Shown here: piece after piece, positions 1-7,844 of the stretch
Layout of the letters: each line of letters opens with the position of its first letter
How positions within the stretch are numbered: position 1 is the stretch's first letter
Source: JALHUB01 sp050010555
GTDB lineage: Bacteria; Chloroflexota; Dehalococcoidia; DSTF01; JALHUB01
Assembly (NCBI GenBank): GCA_050010555.1
Contig: JBEKKV010000016.1
Coordinates: 1 to 52,009 of the forward strand
Length of the DNA stretch: 52,009 bases
Direction of reading: 5' to 3'
Program-made: the position numbers and the translations under genes
Notes under the pieces: model-generated
What the model was told of the DNA's origin: nothing
The model's input: only the letters and a program-made list of their open reading frames with translations
Database searches by the model: none

Positions 1-1094
1 GTACCCGTGCCGTCTGTCTCACCTACGGTGTGGGAGCCGATGCTGAGGGTCGTCGTGCAGGAACCGCCGTCGCCGACGTTGGCGGCGCAGGTAGCGCCGT
101 CGACCTGGAGGTTGAACTTGCCTGGGTCACTACCAGGAAGCAAGTCCTTCACGACAGTGAGTGTAGGCAGTTTGTAATTGCCGAAGCTGGCCACGAATGT
201 CTGATTGCCAATGCCGACACTGGGCGCGAAGTACGCACGGGTAGGAGTCGAGGCGACCCATCCATTCTGAGCCACTTCGTCGACGGCATAAGTTCCGGGG
301 CCTTGACCATTTAGCGAAAACGTTACGGTTCCATCTGCGCCGGTGGTTCCGGACGCTATGAACCCTGTTCCTTGCGCCACAGAGGACGCAGTTCTGCTCA
401 AGTTGTAGTTCCAGCCAGCAAGAACGGGCTCACTCGCATCTCGAACGCCATCACGATCTTTGTCCCAAAACTTGGTGATGACAATTTGCGGGGTTGGATT
501 CCCACTCTTATCCGGGCTGTAGTTGCCGCACACGGTTGAAATGAACGTGTTGCCCCACGATATCACATGAAGGTCGACCGTTCCGCTGGTCTGGAACACG
601 GTGTTCGATGCGTCGCTGTTGATGTTCGGGTAGCCGATCTCCTGACCGGCAGGGGGATTGCACAACGAAAGATTTCCGGTCGCTGGATTGTACCGATGCC
701 CGTTTATATCGCATGCTGACCATGAAGCGCCACCTATCCCGGGATAATGACTTACATGGAGAACGTCGTTCGGTGCGTACCAGAGGAAATTACTCGAAAA
801 CCCCTGTGCCCGGTAGTAGCTGAAGACCGATGCGCTAAGATAGTCAGTACGCTGGATGTAATGCCCAGCGCCCGGATCCACCACGAAGCTATCCCGATCG
901 CAGGTGTCATTCAGCAGATCAGACTCCAAGTGCAACACCGGGCAGGGAGCGCCAGCCGCGCGTGGGCCCATGCAGGTCCCGGTTCTGCTGCTGCCAAGAA
1001 GCAGTCCAAGAATGAGCAGGACAGCGGTCAGCGCTGTACGCTTGGCAGTAGCGGTAGTCGATTCCATTGTCAAAGGCAAACGGATGCGCAACAT
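1..1094 (-). CDS. Secreted surface protein with prealbumin-like repeats, cut by window edge
   Basis: The minus strand is open from an ATG at 1094 to the window edge (364 codons, no stop). AGGAGG lies about 10 nt upstream of the ATG and decides the start. A hydrophobic signal or anchor segment spans residues 19-34. Residues 60-190 are unrecognised and Cys-containing. From about residue 203 comes a Sdr-B/SpaA-like prealbumin-fold domain, with a DKDRDGVRDASEP calcium-loop-like start. A second such domain begins near residue 310 (LTVVKDLLPG). Such repeats are known as stalks of surface proteins. The role here is inferred to be structural or adhesive; the C-terminus is missing. Confidence 0.8.
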   Translation of the reverse strand, partial: MLRIRLPLTMESTTATAKRTALTAVLLILGLLLGSSRTGTCMGPRAAGAPCPVLHLESDLLNDTCDRDSFVVDPGAGHYIQRTDYLSASVFSYYRAQGFSSNFLWYAPNDVLHVSHYPGIGGASWSACDINGHRYNPATGNLSLCNPPAGQEIGYPNINSDASNTVFQTSGTVDLHVISWGNTFISTVCGNYSPDKSGNPTPQIVITKFWDKDRDGVRDASEPVLAGWNYNLSRTASSVAQGTGFIASGTTGADGTVTFSLNGQGPGTYAVDEVAQNGWVASTPTRAYFAPSVGIGNQTFVASFGNYKLPTLTVVKDLLPGSDPGKFNLQVDGATCAANVGDGGSCTTTLSIGSHTVGETDGTG

Positions 1095-1494
1095 CGATCG
1101 GATCCCTCCTTGAACTCCCAGGCGGAAGTATTGGGCGGGGAATATTAGGGACGAGCCACCAGTGGTGTCAGTATAAAGGCTTCTAGCGATTTGTCAAGAT
1201 TCTAGGAGTTGGTCATAAGCTGATCATGAGATATCCGGGGCGCGTCGCCTCCCCAAAGGCGGGAACTCGTGAAACAACAGTTGCGGCGGATTGATCTCGC
1301 CAAGGCGATCTCCCATAATGCGGCCCGTGGCAGTTCATCGAGGCCAAGAAGAGGAAAATTGTAAAATCTTTGGGGTCAAAGTCCGGTACTCTGGAAGGCG
1401 TTTGAACCCGAGCACCGGACTCGACAATAATCGGACGGTGTCAGGCGGTCAAAACGGCGGAATTTGAATCTGAATCGGCGCCTCATGGGTCCCT
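1095..1494. other. Intergenic stretch, no gene seen
   Basis: About 400 bases upstream of the surface-protein gene. No start-RBS-ORF combination is convincing on either strand. It leads into the tRNA-like fragment at 1495-1550 and may be decayed mobile-element DNA, but I recognise no integrase remnant. Confidence 0.5.
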
Positions 1495-1550
1495 GAGCAG
1501 AGGCTCTGACTTTTAATCCGGGAGTCGAGGGTTCGAATCCCCTCGGGGCT
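1495..1550 (+). other. tRNA-Lys(TTT)-like 3' fragment, possible attachment site
   Basis: The segment reads as the 3' part of a tRNA: the end of a D-arm (GAGCAGAGG), an anticodon loop CTTTTAA (anticodon TTT, Lys), and a T-arm around GGTTCGAAT. The T-loop is one base too long. No complementary 5' acceptor strand lies upstream and no CCA follows, so this is not a functional tRNA. Partial 3' halves of tRNA genes are typical att sites left by tyrosine-recombinase elements. Confidence 0.55.
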
Positions 1551-1584
1551 TTGCTTATTAGGACTATCCGTCTTGTTTGATCAA

Positions 1585-1618
1585 TTGTCGCCATTTTGTC
1601 GCCATGCTGGGCGACAAA
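1585..1618. repeat. TTGTCGCC repeats with 9-bp inverted repeat
   Basis: TTGTCGCC occurs at 1585-1592. A perfect inverted repeat follows: TTTGTCGCC at 1595-1603 and GGCGACAAA at 1610-1618, with a 6-nt loop. It sits 35 bp beyond the tRNA-like fragment. Repeats beside a tRNA-derived end are common at integrase attachment sites, but a simple hairpin terminator is also possible. Confidence 0.5.
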
Positions 1619-1834
1619 CCCTGTTATGTGAAGTGACCAAAGAGGACATAAGTGATCGATTTCAGATATGAACTAGGGCTTAGGAGTAACAAGAAATGAC
1701 GCCCTGGGACGAACTCAAGCGGTTTCGTAAACCGCGGGTCGCTGTCATGGCCGCGAGGGCCCCGGTCCACTTCATGCGCCTGACTGACTTTCAGGAGGCC
1801 GATTCTGTACGGCGAGGCCGTGAGCCGGTGACAA

Positions 1835-2575
1835 TCATGCCAGACCCTTAACCAGCACCCTAGGCCGTGGCCGAGCGTCCGGGATCTGGAAGATGAACAC
1901 GAGCCAAACTGCTGCCAACACGGTCGCCACGAGCAAGCCGCTCGCGGGCGGCTCAAAAGGCTGCATCGCCATCAGCAGGGCGAGTGTGGCTACGTTGGCA
2001 ACAGTCCATGCAACCAGAAGCGGCAGGCGCGGGAGTGCCCCGTGGACGCACTCGAACTGTGTTGCGGCCAACGCCGCCAGGCCGGCAAGGCCGGCGCCCA
2101 GCGCGCCGTGAATGAAGAAGAAGCTCAAGGTTACTGGCGCCCGCTCCAGCCATATGAGCACACCAGCACTGACCAAACGCACAGCCAGAGAGCGATTCCT
2201 GGCAAAGACAGCCGCCCAGAGGATCGCCACCATGCCGAAGAAGTCGCTTGGCCCGGCCCGGTGCAGATCGAGGGCAGTGAACCCCGATGACATGAATCCA
2301 CAGTACAGCGGGGGAGCTCGAAGAACGAACGATGGGAGGGCCGTAAAGAAGAGAAGGTGCAGTAATTCGAAGGCCAGGATTGATGCGAGGAATAGCCTAA
2401 GGCCGGCGCGATCCCGGAACCACAGCCCGGCCGGGATAGCCAAAAGAGCGAACAGGTAGACGGGTGAGTTCGGGTAGACCAGCCGATCGGGAACGGGTGA
2501 AGGAATGATCACGACGGCCAAGAGCACAAGCCCCGCCGAAAGGGGAACGACCGCTGTCCGTTTCAGTCGATTCAT
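1835..2575 (-). CDS. Multi-pass membrane protein, unknown function
   Basis: About 246 residues from the ATG at 2575. The frame is open further upstream to 2689, but that part is basic, non-hydrophobic and overlaps the end of the GH17-like gene, so the internal ATG is preferred. No strong ribosome site is visible. Six or seven hydrophobic helices fill the protein, starting AVVPLSAGLVLLAVVII. I recognise no family motif. It lies just downstream of the GH17-like gene on the same strand and may be the last gene of that transcript. Confidence 0.6.
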   Translation of the reverse strand: MNRLKRTAVVPLSAGLVLLAVVIIPSPVPDRLVYPNSPVYLFALLAIPAGLWFRDRAGLRLFLASILAFELLHLLFFTALPSFVLRAPPLYCGFMSSGFTALDLHRAGPSDFFGMVAILWAAVFARNRSLAVRLVSAGVLIWLERAPVTLSFFFIHGALGAGLAGLAALAATQFECVHGALPRLPLLVAWTVANVATLALLMAMQPFEPPASGLLVATVLAAVWLVFIFQIPDARPRPRVLVKGLA

Positions 2576-2658
2576 GATAGGCGATTGTAAGAAGCGCTCG
2601 TCACGGACGCAATCGTCGATTCGCGCTCGCCAGACTGTCGAGGGGAGACGCTTTGGTC

Positions 2659-3774
2659 TCAGCGAACCCGCCGTCCACGCAGGGACCAAACGATAGTGGT
2701 TGTCCCTCCCGCGGCCGCTGCGACAGCCACCGCGAGAAGGGCCCAGAAGCTCGCCCCCGAGCCACTGGAGGTCTCGGCTTGGCCCGCAGCTTCGCCGGCC
2801 GGCTCCGCAACACCGCCGACGGCGCTACTCGAGAACACGTCCTGCATGCCTGGCTTGAGGTTGCCGTCCTTATCCCAAACTCCCCAATGAGGGCCTTGGG
2901 TTCCTTCGCTGATCTTCCAGCTCTCGTCGAAGGCCTCGAAGTACAAGTAGCCCACGCCTCCGGTGCGCGCCCAGGAGACGAAGTTCGAGAAGTAGAGGGC
3001 CGCGTTTTCCGGCGATGGAACCGCATTGCCGTACGGGTCGCCGTCGCTGGGCCAGCCCGTTTCCGACACGAGCACCTGCTTGCCTCCAGCAACCGTCTTG
3101 ACTTGCTGGTACTCAGACTGAAGGCTGGCCATTGCCTGCTGGACATCGATTCCTTGCCAATAAGGATACAGGTTGGCCAGAACGACGTCACCGGCTGCCA
3201 AAACCGCCGGGTGGGCTAGGAGCCGGTCATACGTGTCGGCGGTGGCAACCGGGATACCGGGAACGGCCTGCTTCACCTGGTTGATGTAGTCGATGAGCTG
3301 GCTCTCCGTGAGATCATTCCGCAACAAGACTTCACTGCCGACGATCAGCATGTCCGCCTCCCCGGCCTGGCCGACGGTCGTCAGACAGGCGATCTGCTGG
3401 TCATTGGCAGCCAGGTCGCTGCTTAACCAGGCGCCGACAGCAGCCTTGAGCCCCATCTCGTGGGCGACTTGCCCTGCCTTCTCAAGGCCCGACCCGCAGC
3501 CGAAAGTCCGAATCCATTGGGTGTAGGGGGCGATAATCGCCATCCTCGCCCTGAGTTGGTCCTCACTGACCTGAGCTCCTTGGCTGGGGTCCTGGCCGTC
3601 CATGTAGGGGCTGAAGTCGAGTCCGTAGAGCTTGTAGGCAGGCGTGGGGATCGCCGTCGGGGTAGGCGTTTGAGCCACGACCGGGTCGGCCGGGAACCAA
3701 GCCGGGGCAACGACGACCCCTGTTAGCGCTACGACAAGTACGCCAAGGATCCGAATCACAGTCGTCGCATTCAT
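2659..3774 (-). CDS. GH17-like beta-1,3-glucanase, membrane-anchored
   Basis: 371 residues. An N-terminal signal segment (8-26) and a Thr/Pro linker (36-46) precede a TIM-barrel of the family 17 / Scw type that hydrolyses beta-1,3-glucans. Likely catalytic residues are Glu148 in VGSEVL (acid/base position) and Glu238 in VSETGWPS (nucleophile position). The C-terminus has a Ser/Gly linker, a transmembrane helix (about 343-362) and an Arg-rich tail, so the enzyme should face outward while anchored. Substrate is inferred from the family only; cell-wall remodelling is an alternative role. It follows the zinc-finger membrane gene by about 160 nt and has its own possible promoter. Confidence 0.8.
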   Translation of the reverse strand: MNATTVIRILGVLVVALTGVVVAPAWFPADPVVAQTPTPTAIPTPAYKLYGLDFSPYMDGQDPSQGAQVSEDQLRARMAIIAPYTQWIRTFGCGSGLEKAGQVAHEMGLKAAVGAWLSSDLAANDQQIACLTTVGQAGEADMLIVGSEVLLRNDLTESQLIDYINQVKQAVPGIPVATADTYDRLLAHPAVLAAGDVVLANLYPYWQGIDVQQAMASLQSEYQQVKTVAGGKQVLVSETGWPSDGDPYGNAVPSPENAALYFSNFVSWARTGGVGYLYFEAFDESWKISEGTQGPHWGVWDKDGNLKPGMQDVFSSSAVGGVAEPAGEAAGQAETSSGSGASFWALLAVAVAAAAGGTTTIVWSLRGRRVR

Positions 3775-3857
3775 CGTTCGTTCTCCTATTCGGCCCCGTT
3801 GGGCCGTTCCCCGGCGTCCGCCGCACTTTCCCGCCCCTGTCGAGCGGCGGCGCTGGT

Positions 3858-3886
3858 ATCATGAAACCATCTGTCGAGAGCGTCAA
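3858..3886 (-). promoter_or_regulatory. Possible promoter for the GH17-like gene
   Basis: Read on the minus strand, TTGACG (3881-3886) is followed after 17 nt by CATGAT (3858-3863), a fair sigma-70 pair about 85 nt ahead of the GH17-like start. The -10 is only partly consensus. Confidence 0.4.
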
Positions 3887-3934
3887 TGTGCCCGGACGAC
3901 AATGCGTAGGGCGCCACTCCCATAGGAGTATCCA

Positions 3935-4885
3935 TCAGAGTAGCTCCAGCGGCGGCAATCGCCTCGCTCGCCCTGAGCGGCGCCGAGGCGAGCGAGCGCG
4001 CCGCTCCCGGCGAGGAATGATGGAAGCAACAAGGGCCCCCAGGAACGCGTAGCTTGGGGCCAACCAGGCGATCGCCAGTAGGTCAGCGCTCCGGGTTGAC
4101 TGGGCGGGCGCCGAGAACAGGGCCAGTCCAGTGATGATGAGTAGCCCCACCAAGGACAGCGTCACAGTCGGTCCGCCGCCGAACCGCCTCGATAGCAGGT
4201 AGATCGCTGAGTAGGGCAGCACCACTGCCACCAGAGACACGACCGCATCGTCCATGGACGAGCCCCAGAGAACAGCAATGCCACCCAGGGCGGCGGCAGG
4301 AGCAAGTCCCAAGGCGCCAGGCACGTCGATGTGGTGGAGAGGCCGGCTCGCTCTCCGAGCCGCAAATGCCAGTTCGGAGAGAGCTCTGACGGCAAGAAAC
4401 GCCGACACGCACACAAGGCGGACGGCCAGGCGCGTGGTCGACCGAAGCTGCGCTTGCCAGCGCGCTCGGAGCTCGGTTGGCCAAAGAATCAGCCGTGAGA
4501 ACCAGGGACGTTTGTGTGCAGCACCCCCGTTCGGGCCGACAGGCTGTTGCCGATACCCTCCTGTGTCGCCGGGCCGAGCGAGCGCCACGAGAACCCTCCG
4601 TTGGGCCACCGGGCCGTAGATGTGTGCCCTAGCCGACATCCGCGTCGGGACGGCTGAGCGCCAGCAAGGGTCCGCCGCCAGGTGAGCCAGGCAGAGAGGC
4701 GCGCCACAGCGTGGACAGCGTCGTAAGGCGGCGTCCCCGCACAGAGTGCATGCCAGCCCTGCAACGGAACTAGCTCTTGCAGATGGACACGGGCGGCTCG
4801 CAAATTGTGCCGCAGACATCGCGAAAAGAGGCGCCCGGGCCGGCGGGTGCGGGATCGCCGGCCGGGGCCGCAGGTCTCTAGCCAC
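3935..4885 (-). CDS. Membrane protein with N-terminal cross-brace-like zinc finger
   Basis: 316 residues from a GTG at 4885 that overlaps the stop of the Ubl gene, suggesting translational coupling; an ATG at 4819 is an alternative. The N-terminal region carries Cys46, Cys49, Cys57, Cys60, Cys65, His68 and Cys74. This CxxC-x7-CxxC-x4-CxxH layout resembles HIT/B-box treble-clef fingers. Four or five hydrophobic helices follow from about residue 150 and the protein ends in a very Arg-rich tail. No enzyme motif is visible. Because it is the last gene of the ubiquitin-like operon, an E3-like or target-anchoring role at the membrane is inferred, not shown. Confidence 0.65.
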   Translation of the reverse strand: MARDLRPRPAIPHPPARAPLFAMSAAQFASRPCPSARASSVAGLACTLCGDAALRRCPRCGAPLCLAHLAADPCWRSAVPTRMSARAHIYGPVAQRRVLVALARPGDTGGYRQQPVGPNGGAAHKRPWFSRLILWPTELRARWQAQLRSTTRLAVRLVCVSAFLAVRALSELAFAARRASRPLHHIDVPGALGLAPAAALGGIAVLWGSSMDDAVVSLVAVVLPYSAIYLLSRRFGGGPTVTLSLVGLLIITGLALFSAPAQSTRSADLLAIAWLAPSYAFLGALVASIIPRRERRARSPRRRSGRARRLPPLELL

Positions 4886-5156
4886 CTACCACCTTGTTGA
4901 CGAGCAGCACCCTCTCGCCGGGCGAGAGGATCCGGCTCTTCGGGTCCCTTACCTCCTCCGAGGTCTGCCCGCTCGCGACGCGCAGACTCTGGTGGGGCGA
5001 CGGGGGCCCGACCCCGGCCTCCTGGAGCGCCTCCAGTGCCGTGACCCCGGGCTTGACCCTGGCCATGGGGCGGCCCACGGCCAGGACGCAGACCGAGGGC
5101 TCACTCTCGATTTCGGTGGCGGTGGGGGATACCTTTCTCACCGTGAGAGTCAACAT
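4878..5156 (-). CDS. Ubiquitin-like protein with C-terminal Gly-Gly
   Basis: 92 residues. AAAGGAGG sits flush against an upstream in-frame ATG (5165) but 9 nt before the ATG at 5156, so the latter is chosen. The pattern of short strands around a helix (VTALEALQEAG) ending in GERVLLVNKVVGG fits a beta-grasp fold of the ThiS/MoaD/ubiquitin type. The natural C-terminus is already Gly-Gly, so no trimming is needed before activation. Neighbours encode E1-, E2- and JAB-like proteins, so a protein modifier is more likely than a sulfur carrier, though sulfur transfer cannot be excluded. Confidence 0.75.
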   Translation of the reverse strand: MLTLTVRKVSPTATEIESEPSVCVLAVGRPMARVKPGVTALEALQEAGVGPPSPHQSLRVASGQTSEEVRDPKSRILSPGERVLLVNKVVGG

Positions 5157-5177
5157 TGCACACATCCTCCTTTGAAC

Positions 5178-5849
5178 TCAGTCCGACTCTTCCACTATGA
5201 ACGGATTTGCCCCCAGATAGGCGTCGATCCTGTGGGCCGGCTCGTCGCCGCCGGCAATGGCGACAATCTGCCGCACCAGCAGGGCCGCCGCCACCAGAGG
5301 CCACGACACGACGGCCCGGGCGGTGCAGGGGAGGGGCAGTGCCTCGTCGTCGGCGTACAGGGTCTCCTCGTAAACACTCTTCTCCACTGGCGATGTGGGC
5401 CGCACCGTGAGTATCGTCAAGGAGTGACCGCCCATTCGACTGTCTAGGTATCTGTCGATGGGCCGCCCTTTGATGGCACCTTCCCAGACCTGCCGCCGGG
5501 ACTTCATGCTGTCCAATGCGCTGATGACCGTGAGGCGTAGCTGTTGATGCTCCACCCGCTCGCAGACCGGCTCGATTTCCGAGTCACTGAACTCCCTGCA
5601 AAGCTCGCGTAACGCTTCCACTTTGGGGATACCCGCGCGGGCATGGCTGAGCGAGTAACACTGAGAAGGGAGGTTCAGCGGCTCTACGACATCGTCGTCG
5701 AAGACTCGTATGCTCCCTACTCCCAGCTTGGCTAGGGCAACCACGGTCCAGCTACCTATGCCGCCGGCTCCGATGACATCGAGATCGAACTGCCGCAGAG
5801 CCTCGATCGGCACCAGGTCCATCTGCCGAGTGTAGTCCATGCAACTCAT
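5178..5849 (-). CDS. ThiF/E1-like Ubl-activating enzyme
   Basis: 223 residues. The ATG at 5849 overlaps the JAB stop as ATGA and has GGAGG 7 nt upstream, which decides the start. The Rossmann nucleotide loop is GAGGIG (27-32), followed by the acidic strand end FDDD (50-53) and the E1-type segment VVEPLNLPSQ. The usual Arg of the NLxRQ motif is replaced (NLPSQ). Cys175 in LPCTARA is the best candidate for the thioester Cys; there are no CxxC zinc pairs. The family adenylates the Ubl C-terminus. It is shorter than MoeB/ThiF and part of a four-gene coupled set. Confidence 0.85.
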   Translation of the reverse strand: MSCMDYTRQMDLVPIEALRQFDLDVIGAGGIGSWTVVALAKLGVGSIRVFDDDVVEPLNLPSQCYSLSHARAGIPKVEALRELCREFSDSEIEPVCERVEHQQLRLTVISALDSMKSRRQVWEGAIKGRPIDRYLDSRMGGHSLTILTVRPTSPVEKSVYEETLYADDEALPLPCTARAVVSWPLVAAALLVRQIVAIAGGDEPAHRIDAYLGANPFIVEESD

Positions 5850-6454
5850 TGGTATCCTCCGAATGGGTCGGGGGCGATCCCACCTCCCGTCGCCGCTCCA
5901 GGGATCATGTCTTTGGCCGCTATTGCCGGAGCGAACGCGGTCCGGACCTTGCAAGCGACCTCCGCCCTGGCGCCCTCCAGCAGGTCCCGCCCGTCGGGGC
6001 CGGGAACGACCACCCTCAGAGGTTCCGCCACCAGGGCGATCGGTTGGTACTGATAGAGACTCGCAAACACGTCACCTCTGCGGTTGGTGACGAGGCCGAC
6101 CATGAAGTGAGCCTGCGGGAAGCTATCGCGGAGCGTCTCTCGATCCTGAACGGAGAGGTACACCCCTCCGGCCCCGTGCGAATGCCACCAGAGGCGCACA
6201 TTGCCGACGTCCAGTCCCTCGTCCGCCAGTTCGCCCAAAAGCGAGGCGATGCCATCCGCCTCGAGCTCGGTGGACCCCGAGGTGCACACCTGCGGCACCA
6301 GCAGCACGTCCTGGACGACCATTTCCCGCCCCTCCAAGACGATGACTCCCAATCCGCTCACTTCACCAGCGACCGACTGAGCGAAGATCATGAGCTTGAG
6401 CCACGCCCAAGGCGTGAAGCTGATGACGGGAGGGTCGTTCATGAGATAGATCAA
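5846..6454 (-). CDS. JAB/JAMM isopeptidase
   Basis: About 202 residues from a TTG with AGGAGG 11 nt upstream; an in-frame ATG at 6442 is too far from the site. The complete JAMM zinc-protease motif is present: Glu31, then His91-Ser-His93, seven residues, Ser101, two residues, Asp104. Such enzymes cleave ubiquitin-like modifiers from targets or mature their precursors. Because the neighbouring Ubl already ends in Gly-Gly, deconjugation is the likelier task. The stop codon overlaps the E1-like start (ATGA). Confidence 0.88.
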   Translation of the reverse strand: MIYLMNDPPVISFTPWAWLKLMIFAQSVAGEVSGLGVIVLEGREMVVQDVLLVPQVCTSGSTELEADGIASLLGELADEGLDVGNVRLWWHSHGAGGVYLSVQDRETLRDSFPQAHFMVGLVTNRRGDVFASLYQYQPIALVAEPLRVVVPGPDGRDLLEGARAEVACKVRTAFAPAIAAKDMIPGAATGGGIAPDPFGGYQ

Positions 6455-6481
6455 CGTTGTCAGTTCCTCCTTTCTGGACGG

Positions 6482-7684
6482 CTATGCTCGCGGGAACTCC
6501 TCAATCGACACGTACGGCGCAGCGCTGGAATAGGACCTCAGGAACTCCAGCATCTGCGTCAGAACCGTGGTGAACTGCCCCTCGCCCAGGGCGTTACGCA
6601 TCAGTTGGGAGACGTTGCCGAAACAGGGTTCGCCGGCGGCGGACACGTGTGGGTGAGGGCAGCCTCCAGGGCGCGGTCCGGAGCTCTTGACAAGGATCAG
6701 CCTCGGCGTGATAGTCACGAGAAAGGGGCCGAGCAGGTATCTCTCCCCCCGGTGGGTTATCTGGATGGTGTGGGTCGCGAGGACAATCTTCCCATCATGC
6801 GCCCGAAGGCTGGCAACGACAGGGTCCGACTCGATGACGTCCCACTCCGCAGCCAGCGCAGCCGGATCTCGGCCAGGCAGTCCACGAATGGCGGCCAGCC
6901 GTTCGTAGGCGGCCTTGTACTCGCGCAGCGCGGCCTCGGCGCGCCGCATCTCATTGCCGAGCTTGGCGCGCAGCGTCTTCACCTCGCCTTTCAAGTTCCG
7001 GACAGCCATGAGCTGTTCCGCAGCTCGGTCGCTGACGAATGCGTCCCGCCCTCGGGCAAAGGGGACGGTTGGTGACCGCGCCGCAGGAGGGACGGGCGGC
7101 TCCTCGCCGACGAGGGGCCAGGCGTCGATGGGACAGGCGGCGGTCAGAGGGTCATAGCGGCCTAGGCGCGCGACGATCGAAAGCACAAAGCTAGGAGGGT
7201 CCTCCTTCGCAAGGAGCGCTGCCAAGAACTGCAGCTCAGGCCACTGTGGCTTCGAGGCGACGACGTGTGGGTGATCGATCACACTTTTGCCGGCTCTCAG
7301 CGCTTGATCGAGATTCTTGACGGCAATGCTGGCAGCGTATCGAGGAATGTGGACGGCAAAGCGACCTATCAGGCGCTGCTGGATAATGACGGGCGCCGTC
7401 GTGACAACCATGGCCTTCCGGCTGTAGTAAAGCCTCTCAACGCCGAGCGATGCCGCGATGGAGTCCCAGTCGGCCTCGGCCCGCTCCCGAGCAGCGTCAT
7501 AGAGCAAATCAGCCACGAACGCCTCCCGCTCAAGAGCAGCGAGGTGCAGCGTCTCGTCCTCGATGGACGGTGAGAGTTCCCTCAACGCGTCGGCGAATTG
7601 GGCAAGCCGAGCTTCCAGGGCCGCCTTCTGGCCCAAGGGATCCCTCAGTTGGAGCTCCAGCCGGCGTAGCCTATCGTTCTCCAT
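6482..7684 (-). CDS. Tandem E2-like (UBC) protein: pseudo-E2 plus active-type E2
   Basis: 400 residues from ATG 7684 (weak AAGGG upstream). The C-terminal part has E2 features: a GPFLVTI strand, then His344-Pro-His-Val and Cys354 in GEPCFGN, the expected place for the thioester Cys. An upstream segment repeats the same order: GRFAVHI strand, His138-Pro-His-Val and, at exactly the same spacing, Trp148 instead of Cys. So there are two E2-like domains, the first inactivated. A Glu/Arg/Lys-rich, probably coiled-coil segment (about 196-254) separates them, and another helical segment starts the protein. It is first in the operon, 28 nt ahead of the JAB gene. Confidence 0.8.
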   Translation of the reverse strand: MENDRLRRLELQLRDPLGQKAALEARLAQFADALRELSPSIEDETLHLAALEREAFVADLLYDAARERAEADWDSIAASLGVERLYYSRKAMVVTTAPVIIQQRLIGRFAVHIPRYAASIAVKNLDQALRAGKSVIDHPHVVASKPQWPELQFLAALLAKEDPPSFVLSIVARLGRYDPLTAACPIDAWPLVGEEPPVPPAARSPTVPFARGRDAFVSDRAAEQLMAVRNLKGEVKTLRAKLGNEMRRAEAALREYKAAYERLAAIRGLPGRDPAALAAEWDVIESDPVVASLRAHDGKIVLATHTIQITHRGERYLLGPFLVTITPRLILVKSSGPRPGGCPHPHVSAAGEPCFGNVSQLMRNALGEGQFTTVLTQMLEFLRSYSSAAPYVSIEEFPRA

Positions 7685-7746
7685 TGTCGCCCTTCGTTGG
7701 CCTTGAGAATCAGAGCCGCTAAGCGGATTCGTCGACTCACAGTGGT

Positions 7747-7774
7747 ACACTAGTATCGAGAGTTTCCCTGTCAA
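7747..7774 (-). promoter_or_regulatory. Promoter of the ubiquitin-like operon
   Basis: On the minus strand, consensus TTGACA (7769-7774) is followed after 16 nt by TAGTGT (7747-7752). Transcription would begin near 7740, leaving a leader of about 55 nt before the tandem-E2 gene. Confidence 0.55.
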
Positions 7775-7781
7775 TCGCTGC

Positions 7782-7808
7782 GAAATTCTTCCTGGTCAGA
7801 AGAATTTC
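7782..7808. promoter_or_regulatory. Perfect 10-bp inverted repeat, candidate operator
   Basis: GAAATTCTTC (7782-7791) and GAAGAATTTC (7799-7808) are exact reverse complements separated by 7 nt. The site lies in the divergent gap, 7 bp from the -35 of the ubiquitin-like operon and 36 bp ahead of the HTH protein start. The HTH protein encoded next door is the obvious candidate ligand. Confidence 0.6.
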
Positions 7809-7844
7809 TTCCGTTCTAGGATCACGAGATGCCGGAGGCCAGAA

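Noticed and set aside
1376..1594. Minus-strand frame reading APRGFEPSTPGLKVRAS
   Set aside because: This peptide type comes from translating tRNA sequence; the DNA is a tRNA-Lys-like fragment.
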